Part shown: positions 35,785-45,790 of the stretch, piece after piece | How the letters are laid out: each line of letters opens with the position of its first letter | How positions within the stretch are numbered: position 1 is the stretch's first letter | Assembly: GCA_029721435.1 (NCBI GenBank) | Contig: CM056576.1 | Span: 122,687,166 to 122,751,165, forward strand | Reading direction: 5' to 3' | Length of the DNA: 64,000 nucleotides | DNA from: Gymnothorax reevesii | Lineage: Eukaryota; Chordata; Actinopteri; Anguilliformes; Muraenidae | The notes under the pieces: model-generated | What the model saw: only the letters and a program-made list of their open reading frames with translations | Databases searched by the model: none | What the model was told of the DNA's origin: nothing | Made by a program: the position numbers and the translations under genes

Positions 35785-36895
35785 CAGGGGCCCTCAACTG
35801 GTGTCACGTTGTGACCCACATCTTCCCATGCTCATTACGTCGCGACCCACTTTTTTATAATCTAAACCAAGGAAATATATTGTTCAAAAACAGCCTTTGA
35901 AAACACATATGTAATCTTTTTAAACATGCATACACATTTATTTATATGTGCAAAGTGCATTTCAGAGGACATTATCAAGAAAATGAGAAACATGAAACTG
36001 CATTAGTGAATAAAATGCAATTAAATACCAAAACAGCACAAAATAAATAAGGCCACAAAACTAGACGTTTAACTTCTATGAATATTTCTGCATTCAGAGC
36101 ACAAAATGAGGAGGAACATGACAACTGCATAGATAAAAGTGAATAAAATAAAATAATCAAAACTGCACAACATAAATAATGCCACAAAACTAAATATTAT
36201 GAATCGCTCTGCATTACACACTCAGCATATTACTGCCCACCACAGGTCAGATGTATTATGATACATCTCGAATATGCAAAAAAAAAAAACCTTCATTTCA
36301 CACAAACTTGCGCTTCAAGTTCAAACTCCTGTTGTCACTTGTGAGCTCAACTCCTCTCGCTTCTTCCTCTTCCGCTCAACTCCCCATCAACTCTCCAGAA
36401 CCTCAAAACAACACTTACATCAATCAAATGATGGTCACCATGGCTCCAGAGTCAGACGAGCATTAAACATTATTCACCACCACCAAGGAGGTGTATGTTT
36501 TTGCCGGTGTTGGTTGGTTTGTTTGTTTGTCTGTTGGCAGGATATCTCAAAAAGATTTTAACCAAACTTTGCAGAATGTTAGAGTAGTACAAGAGGAACA
36601 ATTGATCGAATGGCATATCTAGGCCAAAGTACGGCTGAGATGTACACCGAAGTTCAACATTTCAAGTCTTTCCAATGGGCCGGATTTCCAATCGCCGTGC
36701 TTTTGGGTTTTGCTGCCATCTGGCAGTGGAATGCAACAATACCCTACATCAGCCAGCAAAAATGACTAATGCACAGAGTTGCCTTGGCGTGACGGAGATG
36801 CTGTGCTCTCTGAGTGCTCTTGTTTATTAATTTTTTAACCAGCTGTCCGTGACCCACTCAGAACGGGTCCTTGACCCACCAGTTGAGAACCACTG
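35785..36895. mobile_element. Non-autonomous hAT transposon, 1.1 kb
   Basis: It starts caggggccctcaactggt and ends accagttgagaaccactg, giving hAT-style inverted ends. The perfect 8-bp duplication cattagag flanks it (35777-35784, 36896-36903). Near each end are gacccac words. The interior is non-coding. It also carries an unrelated dispersed repeat at 36481-36820. Confidence 0.9.
36481..36820 (+). repeat. Dispersed 'aggaggtatg...ctctgagtg' repeat, copy 1
   Basis: It begins aaggaggtgtatgtttttgc with a GTTTGTTTGTTTGT run and ends gctctctgagtgctcttgtt. Three more copies lie at 39500-39812, 39815-40112 and 55728-55972. No coding capacity. The edges (cctccgcca / tggcggagg in better copies) suggest a non-autonomous DNA element. 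Confidence 0.6.
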
Positions 36896-37175
36896 CATTA
36901 GAGGACCTGCGCATTGAGCGCAGTTTTTCATGCAGTCATAAAAATCAAGGTGAGACTTAACAATACAAAGAGGAAGCCATATATGAGCAACATTAAGAAG
37001 CATTGCCAACATCATCTTCCTCAAACTCATCTGTAGTGGACTGACGAGGAAGTGAGATGGACTTTTGTGGCTTGGCGAGTTCATCTTTCAATTTTTTTTT
37101 TGAACCAATGAATTTTATGCTCCCAGGACCAAAGAGGATTAGTCCAGCTGTGAACAGCAATATGTTCCAAAGGCA

Positions 37176-37400
37176 GCTTCTGTCATGATCTGGTGCTGCA
37201 TTTGTGCACTCGGCAGGGGTTATTTGCATATCTGTGAGGGCAGAATTGACGCAGAAGGGTACGGGCACATTTTGGAACCACGTGTGCTTTCTGGATGTCA
37301 TCTGTCTCAGGGATGCCCCCGCTTCTTCCGTAGGATCACAACCAATCACATTTTGCACGCGTTAAAATGGCACGGCTTTGTGATCACAGAGTGCAGGGAC
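37176..37400 (+). pseudogene. Tc1-like transposase fragment
   Basis: The frame reads MIWCCICALGRGYLHICEGR and IDAEGYGHILEPRVL, matching the block between the first and second catalytic Asp in Tc1 transposases (compare VWGCISAQGMGNLHICEGTI at 20308). A frameshift then drops the second Asp, and the Glu region is unrecognisable. Confidence 0.65.
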
Positions 37401-37650
37401 TAGACTGGCCTTCCTGCCGCCCTAACTTGCCTTCCACAACCTGTGGCAGATAACAATGCTCAAAATGCAACATCGGAAACCCTGGGCTTTTTCCATCCAA
37501 AGGCCTATATCTGGCTGGAATTGAATCAAATTCCACTTTTGAAACTCCCAAGAATTCGAATCCTCAGTCCCAAAATGACTGCTGAGTTTTATTAAAAGGA
37601 GATGTGATGTCCCACTGAGTTGAACATTCACCCGTCCCAACTTAATTTGA

Positions 37651-39499
37651 ACTGCGGGCCTTGATCACTAATTAAAGGACAAAACTATATTTCATCTGCT
37701 ATTGTATTTTACAAGTCCCATCAGTGTAGTTAAAAATGGAAAATATGTGCTTTATCAGCTTGCTAAGTGCTATTTTTTTTTTTACCAGTATTTGTTTAGG
37801 TGTTGTGCGAACTAGCGGTATATATGTTGTTTTTACTGTAGCCTGTTTCATATTTTAGCCATTTCTCTTACTTAATCTCTTTACTCTGTTTTTTAATGAA
37901 ATTTATGATGCGTCCAGACTGTATAATGTGACTACTCAAGATCATCACTTGTCTTCCTGTCAAAATGAACACATACATTATAGCACCTCAAAGGAGTTAG
38001 TTGTAACACATTTTACATTTTTTTTAAAGAGCAGTAGGTTTGCCTGCAATCTAAATGCATATTAATTCTGCCTGTGCTGCTTGTTTGATCTTCTTATAAG
38101 TCCCCAAATCACCCCAGTGCCTTTGATTTCTGAGATTTAAGCCCCCTTGGACAGTGAACACTTAAGCTGATGGACATCCTGTTGTGCCAGTGCAGATAAA
38201 ATTCGGGATGACCTACTGCAGGCTGTTAAATCACTTCAAGCATTCTGCTAAAACTGGTTTTACACCTTGCTGGTGAGTTGATTCTACACCTGCTGCTCAA
38301 TGTAAACGTGATCAACCAGAGTATGGGTGTGTGAGTGAGTGTCTATGTGTGTGTGCAATAGTATGATGCAATCCACACTGCAATCCAGGATGCCCTTCAG
38401 TTCATATCAGTCGGACAGCCATTGGGTTATTACCCCCAGTGTTACGGCCCAGAGCAGGAAACAAATGTGGAGACTGAGTACAATCCAATTAAAGGCTTAT
38501 TAATAGTAAAAAAATAATTATATAATTATAAATATAATCAATATAAAATATAGAAATATATATAAATACAATATGAATAAATATTAATAAAATTAATAAT
38601 AATAAATGGACTGAGCCCTGAGCAGAATGACACAGTTCAGGTCAGATGGTAGGGCTGAATTCAGGGGTGTGTCTGTGCCCGGTCAGTGGCGTCTCTGGAC
38701 AGCTGCCTGATGGAGTGCACCCTCGCCAGACGAGAAATGTCAGATAACAGGACTGGAGATTTCTGCAGAAACGCAGCCCCAGTCTTGATGACAGCCGGAG
38801 GCTAGGAAGGTGCTCCTAATAAACTGGGCAGAGGAACAAAATGACGGACTGCGGTCGCAATCCTGGAGACTGAGGAAAAGGCTTGGGAGCTTCCTATCAG
38901 TAAGGCTTAGAAGAGAATGGCAGTGTTTAAGTATTATTAAAGGTGACAATAATTTCCGAAGACAATGAAACATTACAATTTCCGAAGATGCACTTGCAAC
39001 TTGCTCATGGAAGATGCAGCCTGGATGCTTAAGGCAATATAGTGAGAGCGACAGTCCTGCACCTTTGCTCTCAAACTAAGGGGTATGTATTCTTCTACAC
39101 ACATGTAAGGAAATGGAAAACTCCAATGCACAACAGCTGGTGGGGAATGCACAAAGGACAGAAACCAATCACAGGAGAGAATATATCTAAAAGACACACA
39201 AGCTGCTGGATGGGTAGGGACAAGAAAGGGCTTCACACGAGGGCGCAACACCCCAAATGCTTGCGTCTCTGAATTGAAAAATAATGTATTTGCTTCACAG
39301 AAAAATTAATGCTCCTCTTTCCAACCATGGCAATGGAAAAGCAAGGGATCACTTTTCATTTATTGCTGCCAAAGTCCAAACTTTCCATGAATAATTTTAA
39401 ATTGTCACTCACCTGTGCTGTTTTCTGTAAATCCAAATAAAGAATTATGCCCGGGTCCAAAAGTGTGATGGAAGCAGGCAGTGGACATTCTGTATATGA
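37651..39499. other. Intronic DNA with an AT-rich block
   Basis: 38510-38610 is almost pure A/T (aataattatataattataaa-like). 38430-39260 might be a decayed long terminal repeat, but no paired copy was found. Confidence 0.35.
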
Positions 39500-39812
39500 G
39501 GTTATGTTTCGCCTGCGGTTTGTGGGATGTTTGTAAGTTTGTTTGTCGGCAACATTACGGAAAATTTTATGGAGAGATTTTTATGAAATTTTTTACCAGT
39601 GGCGTGTCTTGGCCTATCCAAAAGGTGATTTCAATTTGGGACTGATCTGGACCAAATTTTAGATCCAGGATTTTTTGAAAGGATTCACCATTGCTGGATT
39701 GGAAGATTGGAAAAGTAAATGCCATTCACATTGAAGTCCACTAGATGGTAATAAAGTTCCAAATGTCTGCGGAGGTATGGGCTCTCTGAGTGTTCTTGAT
39801 TGTTATTCTGTT
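39500..39812 (+). repeat. Dispersed repeat, copy 2
   Basis: The segment starts gaggttatgtttcgcctgcg and includes a tgtttgtaagtttgtttgtc run. It ends ggtatgggctctctgagtgt. Same family as 36481-36820. Confidence 0.55.
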
Positions 39813-39814
39813 AA

Positions 39815-40112
39815 CTGAATAATAAACTATGTCAAAGAAGTTCGGGATGGATGTCAATGAAATTTAATGTGATGATTGAACTGTGCGAAGGAGGAAATAA
39901 TTAAATTTTGGTGATGGTTCGAGAGAATTTCTGTGCATGTAAAGACAGCAGTGTCGCTCACAAGTGTCTCGTAACACCAACACCTACATCAGCTGTCAGA
40001 CTACTTTGTACAAATACTTTATGTTTGGAGAAATCCTAATCCAACTTCCTTTGCCAATTTCACTATTGCGGAGGTTATGTACTCTGAGTGCCCTCTTGTT
40101 CTTCCATTGTGT
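39815..40112 (+). repeat. Dispersed repeat, copy 3 (5' portion decayed)
   Basis: It carries ttcgggatggatgtcaatga body words and ends gcggaggttatgtactctga then gtgccctcttgttc. It lies in tandem with copy 2. Confidence 0.5.
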
Positions 40113-40195
40113 CAGTGAGAAAAATGGCCTTCACATCCCTTTTTACTCAAGAGCTGGCCTTCTCTTTTTCTTACATGGCATGGAGTACATACATA

Positions 40196-41080
40196 CAGTA
40201 GATGAGCAAAAACATTGAAACCACTCACAGATGCAGCAAATAATGTTGATTATCTCATAACAACGATGCATGTCCAGGTCTGCAGGCAAATAAGCAAAGG
40301 AATTCAATGTGTTGGATGAGGGTGAACGGAATTTGAACGACTTTTGCAAGGGACAAATTGGTAAGACCTTACGAGTGGGTTAGAGGGTCTCTGAAGTGGC
40401 AGGACTTCTGGGGTGCTCCCAGTCAGCAGATATGAGTACCCACTGACCGTGGTCCAAGGAGGGAGAAACCATGTGACCGGGTTTTGGGCGTCCAAGGCTC
40501 ATCGATGCAAGAGAGCCATGAAGGGTATCCCATCAGGTTCGGATCGCCAGAAGGGCAACTGTGGCACAAGTCGCTCAGTATTTTAATAATATTTAAATAT
40601 GTAATGTGTCACAATGCACCGCGCATCGTACTCTGCTATTTATTGCACTTTTTAGCTTGCAGACCAGTCAAAGTGCCCACTTTAACCCTAGTCCACCTTT
40701 AAAAGTGTGCCCCCAATGGGCACCTGAGCACAAGAACTGCACTTCGGGGCATTGGAGGATGGTTGGCTGGTTCAGTGAGTCCAATTTTCTTTCGCATCAT
40801 GTGTTTCAGCTGGGTACATGTGTACCATTTACCTGTGAAGAGATGGCATCAGGATGCACTGTAGGTAGAAGACAAGCTGGTGGCGGGAGTTTGAGACTCT
40901 GGGAAGTGTTTTGATTGGAAACCCTGAGTTTGGAAATTCAAGTGACTTTTATTTGTTTATTTATTAAATCAATTAGCCCAGGGGGGCCTGTGACATCGGT
41001 TTTATGGAGCAGTTTTGGCAGCACAAGGGGGACCCTCACAGGGGGGTGGCAGGGGATTTTAATTTCGTGGTTGATCGATG
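40196..41080 (+). mobile_element. Tc1-like transposon with large internal deletion
   Basis: The left end (TA then cagtagatgagcaaaaacat, tgaaaccactc) pairs with the right end (attttaatttcgtggttgat, cgatg then TA). Transposase words run through the first 700 bp. The element then jumps to its 3' end (cacaagggggaccctcacag), so some 600-700 bp found in complete relatives are missing. Confidence 0.75.
40300..40925 (+). pseudogene. Tc1-like transposase, N-terminal and middle parts, broken
   Basis: Across several frames the text matches a widespread fish Tc1 family: the FERLLQG region, WASKAHRC, then CRPVKVPTLTLVHL, then MGT-AQE, then a CTVGRRQAGGGS-like block near 40857-40890 in the frame opened at 40606. 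The block around the first Asp reads WFSES where WSDES is expected. The second Asp and the Glu are deleted. No function remains. Confidence 0.65.
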
Positions 41081-41082
41081 TA

Positions 41083-42149
41083 TATTTAGATGGGTTTTAT
41101 CTAATCGTAGATCATCAAATGGTGACAAGTTGAGCCTTTGCAATTTTTCACTTGTCCTCTAATCTTCATGCTATAATGTCCCTTCACTCTATTGTTAGTT
41201 TTTACAATGCCACTACATACCCCATGGGTTTTGAAATGAAGTTTTGAGTTTGTTACTATATATTTAGTTGATGGACTGAATCTCAACAATCCGTGATCAA
41301 ATGGCTTTAGAGCCGATGCATTTAGAAGGCACTGACAATATTTGAGAATTCAGTGCAAATTTGCTTTGAGGCGAGACGGCAATTAAAACGTTAGGTGCGA
41401 AAGCACTGCTGTTGAAACGTGCTGTCTGGAGTGAGAAGTCTCGGTGTAGCTCCCTGATAATCCCACTCGCGCCATTCACAGAGAAATGGGAATCGTAATT
41501 CATGTTTCGACATTGAAATGCAGATAGATGCGCCTCGCCGGGTTTAGAAACTGATTCTCGGGCTCAGCGCTGTTAGATGTGGAATTAATTGCATTCTAAG
41601 GTGGTGTCCCTATGATTTATTGTGCGTCAAATGGATTGAGAAGCAGGCCTTTCCTTTTCGCCTGCATCTGCCGTTCACAGAGATCTTCTCTACGTCTCCA
41701 ATTTGGGTGCATTATTCATCTCAGCCCTAACCTTTTTTTTTCTTGCAGAATTGCATTTCTTCCTGAACCCGGACGATTTTACATTAATAGATGGTAAAAT
41801 TTTTTCTATGGGCATATCTGATGTCAAGAAATACGGAAACCAAAAAGCTGATCACTCTATCTCACCTTGAATGAGGAATTCTAATTTTTCTCTCAACACC
41901 AAGAAGTGTGCATGCACTCGTAAATGAGAAAAAGGGATCGTGCGGGAAAATTTCAGGCTCTTCACTTCGAAAAATATGCAAATTTGCTCAATATCGGATG
42001 AGCCAGAAGGACTCATAGCTTCAAGTTAAATGAACGGCTTCTATGTTCGTTGATATTATCAGTTACCTCTTCTCTGTTTGGGTGCCAGTTTTAGTATAAC
42101 AAATTTACATCCAGAATAAGCTGTGTTTGTATTACATAACGCTGCCATA
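41083..42149. other. Intron 1 sequence leading to the exon
   Basis: No repeat recognised. This 1.1-kb stretch is unusually free of mobile DNA compared with the rest of the window. Confidence 0.4.
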
Positions 42150-42179
42150 ACTCTCCTTCTCCTCTTCGTTTTCTTCCAG
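42150..42179 (+). other. Splice acceptor tract of the st6galnac3 exon
   Basis: About 30 bases are almost entirely C and T and end in cag directly before the exon. This is a textbook 3' splice site. It decides the exon start against the longer open frame that reads through it from 42123. Confidence 0.8.
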
Positions 42180-42374
42180 AAAAAGTCGGTCATCGCCACC
42201 AGTCTGATCGTTGGGGTCTCTCTCTTTGTGGTGGTGGTTAACTATGCCGAGAAGCCGTACGTCTTCCTGCAGCCTGTGTTTGGGCAAACCTTCAGCAGCC
42301 ACTGGGTCTTCTCACGACAGCCTCACAAGACCTTCAAACCCCATCCTGGCTATGTCAGCATCCCCAAACAGGAG
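42180..42374 (+). CDS. st6galnac3: Internal coding exon, probable st6galnac3 exon 2 (sialyltransferase membrane anchor and stem)
   Basis: This 65-codon, phase-0 exon is bounded by a strong pyrimidine tract ending ttcttccag and by a GAG|gtgaga donor. The peptide starts KKSVIATSLIVGVSLFVVVV: two lysines, then a hydrophobic span (about residues 4-20), then a polar proline-rich stem with FGQ, W and HPGY, ending KQE. This order matches the N-terminus of vertebrate ST6GALNAC3 as I recall it (a KRKSVIA start, an FGQ..W segment, then GYI.V..QE before sialylmotif L). The family is a type II Golgi enzyme that adds sialic acid in alpha-2,6 linkage to GalNAc of sialyl-Gal-GalNAc on gangliosides such as GM1b and on O-glycans. 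The catalytic sialylmotifs lie in later exons outside the window. An open frame continues upstream to an ATG at 42123, but that stretch is the splice tract, not protein. Exons 1 and 3 were not found. The paralogues ST6GALNAC5 and ST6GALNAC6 fit less well. Confidence 0.8.
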
Positions 42375-42380
42375 GTGAGA
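42375..42380 (+). other. Splice donor of the st6galnac3 exon
   Basis: GAG|gtgaga is a good match to the 5' splice-site consensus. In-frame reading past it meets a stop about seven codons later (near 42393), as expected for an intron. Confidence 0.8.
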
Positions 42381-42705
42381 AACAACTCCGTTTAGTACAG
42401 GGAAGCATTTCCCGAAATCACAGATGCTAGCTTGCATAGTTGGACTCATTGACTGAATGGACGAACTATGTAAGTAGCTAACTTAGTTAGCGACTCCGCT
42501 TTTGGGAAATGCACCCCAGTTCGGTAATAATAATAATAATGCTTTTCTGGACACTTAACCCTCTCCAGGCTCATGTTGCAAATTTGCAACAATAAATGAA
42601 TTGATGACTGACTATAAAATATAAATGCCAGATGGGAAATGGTTTGATAAAGCTACCCTTCTAGCTCAGTATTGCAAAAAATACACCGTTACTTCCACCT
42701 GCAAC
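42381..42705. other. Start of intron 2
   Basis: It contains a short taa microsatellite (42527-42541) and nothing else recognised. Confidence 0.4.
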
Positions 42706-42713
42706 CACTAGTG

Positions 42714-43332
42714 CAGGGGTTCCCAAACTTTTCCAAATCAGGGCCCACTCGAAAATCTAAAAAATGTCCGCGGCCCACCTTTGTCCTATAAATAGTACAT
42801 AGACAAAATTATGCATTATCAGAACACTTAACAGCAACAATAAATGTTGTTGTTGTGGTTGTTGTTAAGAAAATAAAATAAATTAAATAAAATTAATAAA
42901 AAACAACAATAATTGTTGTTTTTTATTTATTATTATTATTGTTATTATTATTATTATTATAAAGATTCAGGATTGGAATGAAAGCAGGGGAATAAAGGAA
43001 GCCCAAACTTTTAATCTGTGGTGTACACACAAGACAGAATTAATTATCGAACACAGTACATGCTCCTCCGATTGTGACCCCCGGTCATGATGACCAGAAA
43101 GCTACGTTCCGATCATAAACTATATAAGGTTCCTAAAATATTGTGAGGTCAATAACACTCAATAGGTTATTACTTCTAAATATTTTTTTAAATCGTGGAA
43201 TAAATATTTTACAATAAAAATAAAAAATCATATTTTCAAAAATGAATCATATTTTTAATGACCTCTCACGGCCCACCTGCGGTACCACCACAGCCCACCA
43301 GGGGGCCGCGGCCCACACTTTGGGAATCACTG
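42714..43332. mobile_element. Non-autonomous hAT transposon with perfect target duplication
   Basis: It starts caggggttcccaaacttttc and ends cacactttgggaatcactg. The 8-bp duplication cactagtg is perfect (42706-42713, 43333-43340). Subterminal gcccac words occur near both ends. The 619-bp interior is AT-rich with ttgttgttgt and attattatt runs at 42845-42960 and no coding capacity. Confidence 0.92.
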
Positions 43333-43414
43333 CACTAGTGTATGAGAACTAGTCTCCATGAATGAAAGATTTTTCATATCTCAAAATAAAAAATTGGGCT
43401 GGAAAGGGTTAAAG

Positions 43415-43742
43415 ACGGTTTGACAATGGATACATTATTCATTCACTCACACATTCACGCTCTGATGGTGGTAAACTACATTTTTGTAGCCACAGTTGCC
43501 CTGGGGCAGGCTGACGGAATCGTGGCTGCCACTATGCGCCTACAGCCCCTCCGACCGCCACAAAACATTCACACACAGCCATACTGGAGTGTTTCTATAT
43601 TGCATGTTTTGTGGGTGGGGGAAACCGGAGTACCCGGAGGAAACCCACGCGAACAGGGGGAGAACACACAAAGGCCCCAGGCCAGATTTGAACCTACAAT
43701 CTACTTGCTGTGAGGCAGTAGTGCTAACCACTGTGCCACCTA
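43415..43742 (-). mobile_element. tRNA-derived SINE
   Basis: The minus strand begins ggtggcacagtggttagcac (A box at 43739-43728) and has ggttcaaatc as B box (43694-43685). The body reads ctccgggtactccggtttcc, a phrase recurring in fish and amphibian SINE-like repeats. A plus-strand 169-codon open frame (43496-44005) is only a shadow of this repeat. Confidence 0.6.
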
Positions 43743-43799
43743 ATAAATCTCTGCAATGCCCGTTCCAATCCCTATTTGGAATGAGCCGATTGCCGGGTT

Positions 43800-43990
43800 T
43801 TCAATATTGCTGCTTGCAGCTTTGTGGACATTTCTCAAGAACCACTCAGCCAAACCACCTCGCCCTCAACCTTGTGCCTCCTCGGGTCCTCAGCAATACA
43901 CCCGCCAAGTGTGAGGTAGATTGCATGAACGGTTCTCAGGAAATGCGAAGGACATACGTATATACGCACACGCGGACTAAGATTCCTTGC
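43800..43990 (+). repeat. Retroelement 3'-tail-like repeat
   Basis: The words atttctcaagaaccactcag, a gatagcatgaacggttct-like block and acatacgtatatacgcacac resemble the 3' UTRs of RTE-type LINEs and dependent SINEs. No coding part is visible. Confidence 0.3.
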
Positions 43991-44779
43991 TTTATGGTTA
44001 GATAATCATCAATATATTCTTTTTCTTTGTCTGTTTCCATTCAAAAGCAAGAAGTAACATCATTCACTTGTCATTTGAAGTAAAGGGGCAACTGTCAATT
44101 TGAATTCAGTCCAATGTCACCGCACCATGTTGAATGATTTAAACGATTTCTCAAGTTTACTAATGAGAGGGTAACCTTGTAAAATGCCGCTGTCAATCAT
44201 ACTGACCATTGCAGCTGAAGAAACGTACACGCAATACCCCACAGTAGAATTACCTTGCTCACATTTAACAGCAGCCGCACACATAGGTGTGAATGACGTG
44301 TGCTAATATTCCAGCGGTATATAGGTTGAACCTCTTCAGTGCTCCACGAGTAAAGTTTGCTGTTGTTTGATTGCAAAATTCAGTGTTTCTGAGTCTGTTC
44401 ATTTGTTGTCATCAACCTTTAATCCTGCATTAAAGAGGACATGGCCATAAAATGGAGGCTTTTACAATTCATACCATAGATTCAGTACTTCTCATACTCA
44501 AGGAGCTGTAATATATTAGAGCTATAAAGAGAGCAAATTAATAGATTCAGCTATCGGGTGGACTGGAATGAGAAATATTAGACTAAATTTCTCCAGATAT
44601 AGCTTCAGACAGCCCACTTTAATAATGCAATGATTTCCACACACCAATCTGTTTATTATGTTATAAACAACTGCCCTTATTGGTCCAAAGGAAGATGCAT
44701 GAGACAACTGAACCAAATAGACTGAGATAATATGGTATAGTGGAAATTGGCTGTACTGCAGTCAACTTTGTCCTTTACC
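43991..44779. other. Intronic DNA, nothing recognised
   Basis: No feature supported. Confidence 0.35.
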
Positions 44780-44960
44780 CTTAAAGGTTGCATATTTCAA
44801 TAAAAGGATTTTGAAGCTGTATGAGGGGAAAAAAAAACTCAAATTCAGCATTTGCCTCCAGTCTCTAGCCTGAATGCGTGGCAAGTCCGCGAAAATGAGG
44901 CTCTGCTCTGATTGGGTCTCTCATTGTGGGGCAAAATTAACATTTGCAGCTAAAACTCAA
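44780..44960 (+). repeat. 5' part of an unclassified element
   Basis: It starts cccttaaaggttgcatattt, similar to the inverted end taaaggtaccatattatg at 59236. It carries gctctgctctgattgg, also present at 58652. Probably a DNA transposon family with one truncated copy here and another at 58500-59236. Confidence 0.35.
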
Positions 44961-45286
44961 AACATGTTTATACTGGGATGTACTATGCAAACTTATGATT
45001 TCATTTGTCCATTATACCTCTGCCCCACACACTGGGAAGCATACTGTCCATCCATCCATGTGTGCGCTTTATCTACTGAGGGAGTGGGCGGATTCTGACC
45101 AAATCACACATAGGAACTCCCCACATGTGGCAAGTGCGCTAATGAGGTTTTGGGGGTCAAAGGTCAAAGTCACTTAAGGTCAGCTTGATACAGGGACAGA
45201 AGATTAACTTTTAGGGCTTATGAAGGCATGGCAATCAACACCATGCGTTGACTTTTTCTTTGTTTGTCTGTTTATTATTTGTTTAC

Positions 45287-45500
45287 TAGCTGCTACCCGC
45301 AGTGAAATTGCCAATTTTTTTTTGCGTGCATGACCGTTTTTCAAAAATCGGGCGACGTCAAGTCCTTCCTGGTGTCCAAGTGGATATTCACACCAAATTT
45401 GGTGATAATCGGTTGAGAAATATTGGAGAAAAACGTGTACATACACACAGACAGACAGAGATCGATATATTATATATTATATAAATATATTATAGATTTA
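45287..45500 (+). repeat. Retroelement tail-like repeat
   Basis: It begins ctagctgctacccgcagtga, passes aaatttggtgataatcggtt and ends acacagacagacagagatcg before an AT-rich (tatat) tail. This layout is common for RTE-related tails in animals. Coding sequence is absent. Confidence 0.35.
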
Positions 45501-45539
45501 TGAATATGTACCTTTAATTAATTAGGGAAAATTCCATTG

Positions 45540-45790
45540 AGTACATTTCTCTCCTTCATGGATGCCCTGGGTGGAATGCTAGAAGGAAACTTCGTAGATT
45601 GGATTGAGACAAACAGGGGTAAAGCCCCTGGAGTTTTTATGGGGTTAAGGGCCTTGCTCAAGGGCCCGATGGTGGAGTTATACCAACCTCACCTCTCCAG
45701 ATTCAAGTCAGAGTCCCAAGCTCCATCGGGGGCTTGAACCAGTTACCAGTCAAGCAGCCTTGGCAGTGGGCAACCCTGCCGCCCTCGACC
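45540..45790 (-). mobile_element. tRNA-derived SINE
   Basis: The minus strand contains a tRNA-like head: tgccaaggctgcttgactgg, then ggttcaagcc (45740-45731) as B box. Its body has gggcccttgagcaaggccct, a hallmark phrase of widespread fish SINE-like repeats. Confidence 0.5.

Larger units (their letters stand above)
35441..37650 (+). mobile_element. Tc1-type relic split by a hAT insertion
   Basis: 5' leader words (tttgatacctgcaacacagt, aacagttgggacagggg) match the leader style of the 19729-21004 family. The N-terminal region at 35680-35784 (gagcagatagtcaattggtt and on) corresponds to its helix-turn-helix part. The 1.1-kb hAT follows. Transposase similarity resumes at 37170-37400 and an end ccgtcccaactt at 37634 resembles the 3' end. 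The stretch 36904-37160 does not align. Confidence 0.6.

Noticed and set aside
38430..39260. Possible solo long terminal repeat (tgttacgg start, AT-rich interior)
   Set aside because: No second copy, TG...CA boundaries or target duplication could be confirmed.
42123..42179. ATG and 19 codons upstream of the sialyltransferase exon, giving a longer open frame
   Set aside because: The stretch is the intron end and pyrimidine tract. The acceptor site and family length both place the exon start at 42180.
43496..44005. 169-codon plus-strand open frame
   Set aside because: It runs across a minus-strand SINE and adjacent repeat, with no domain or coding signature.
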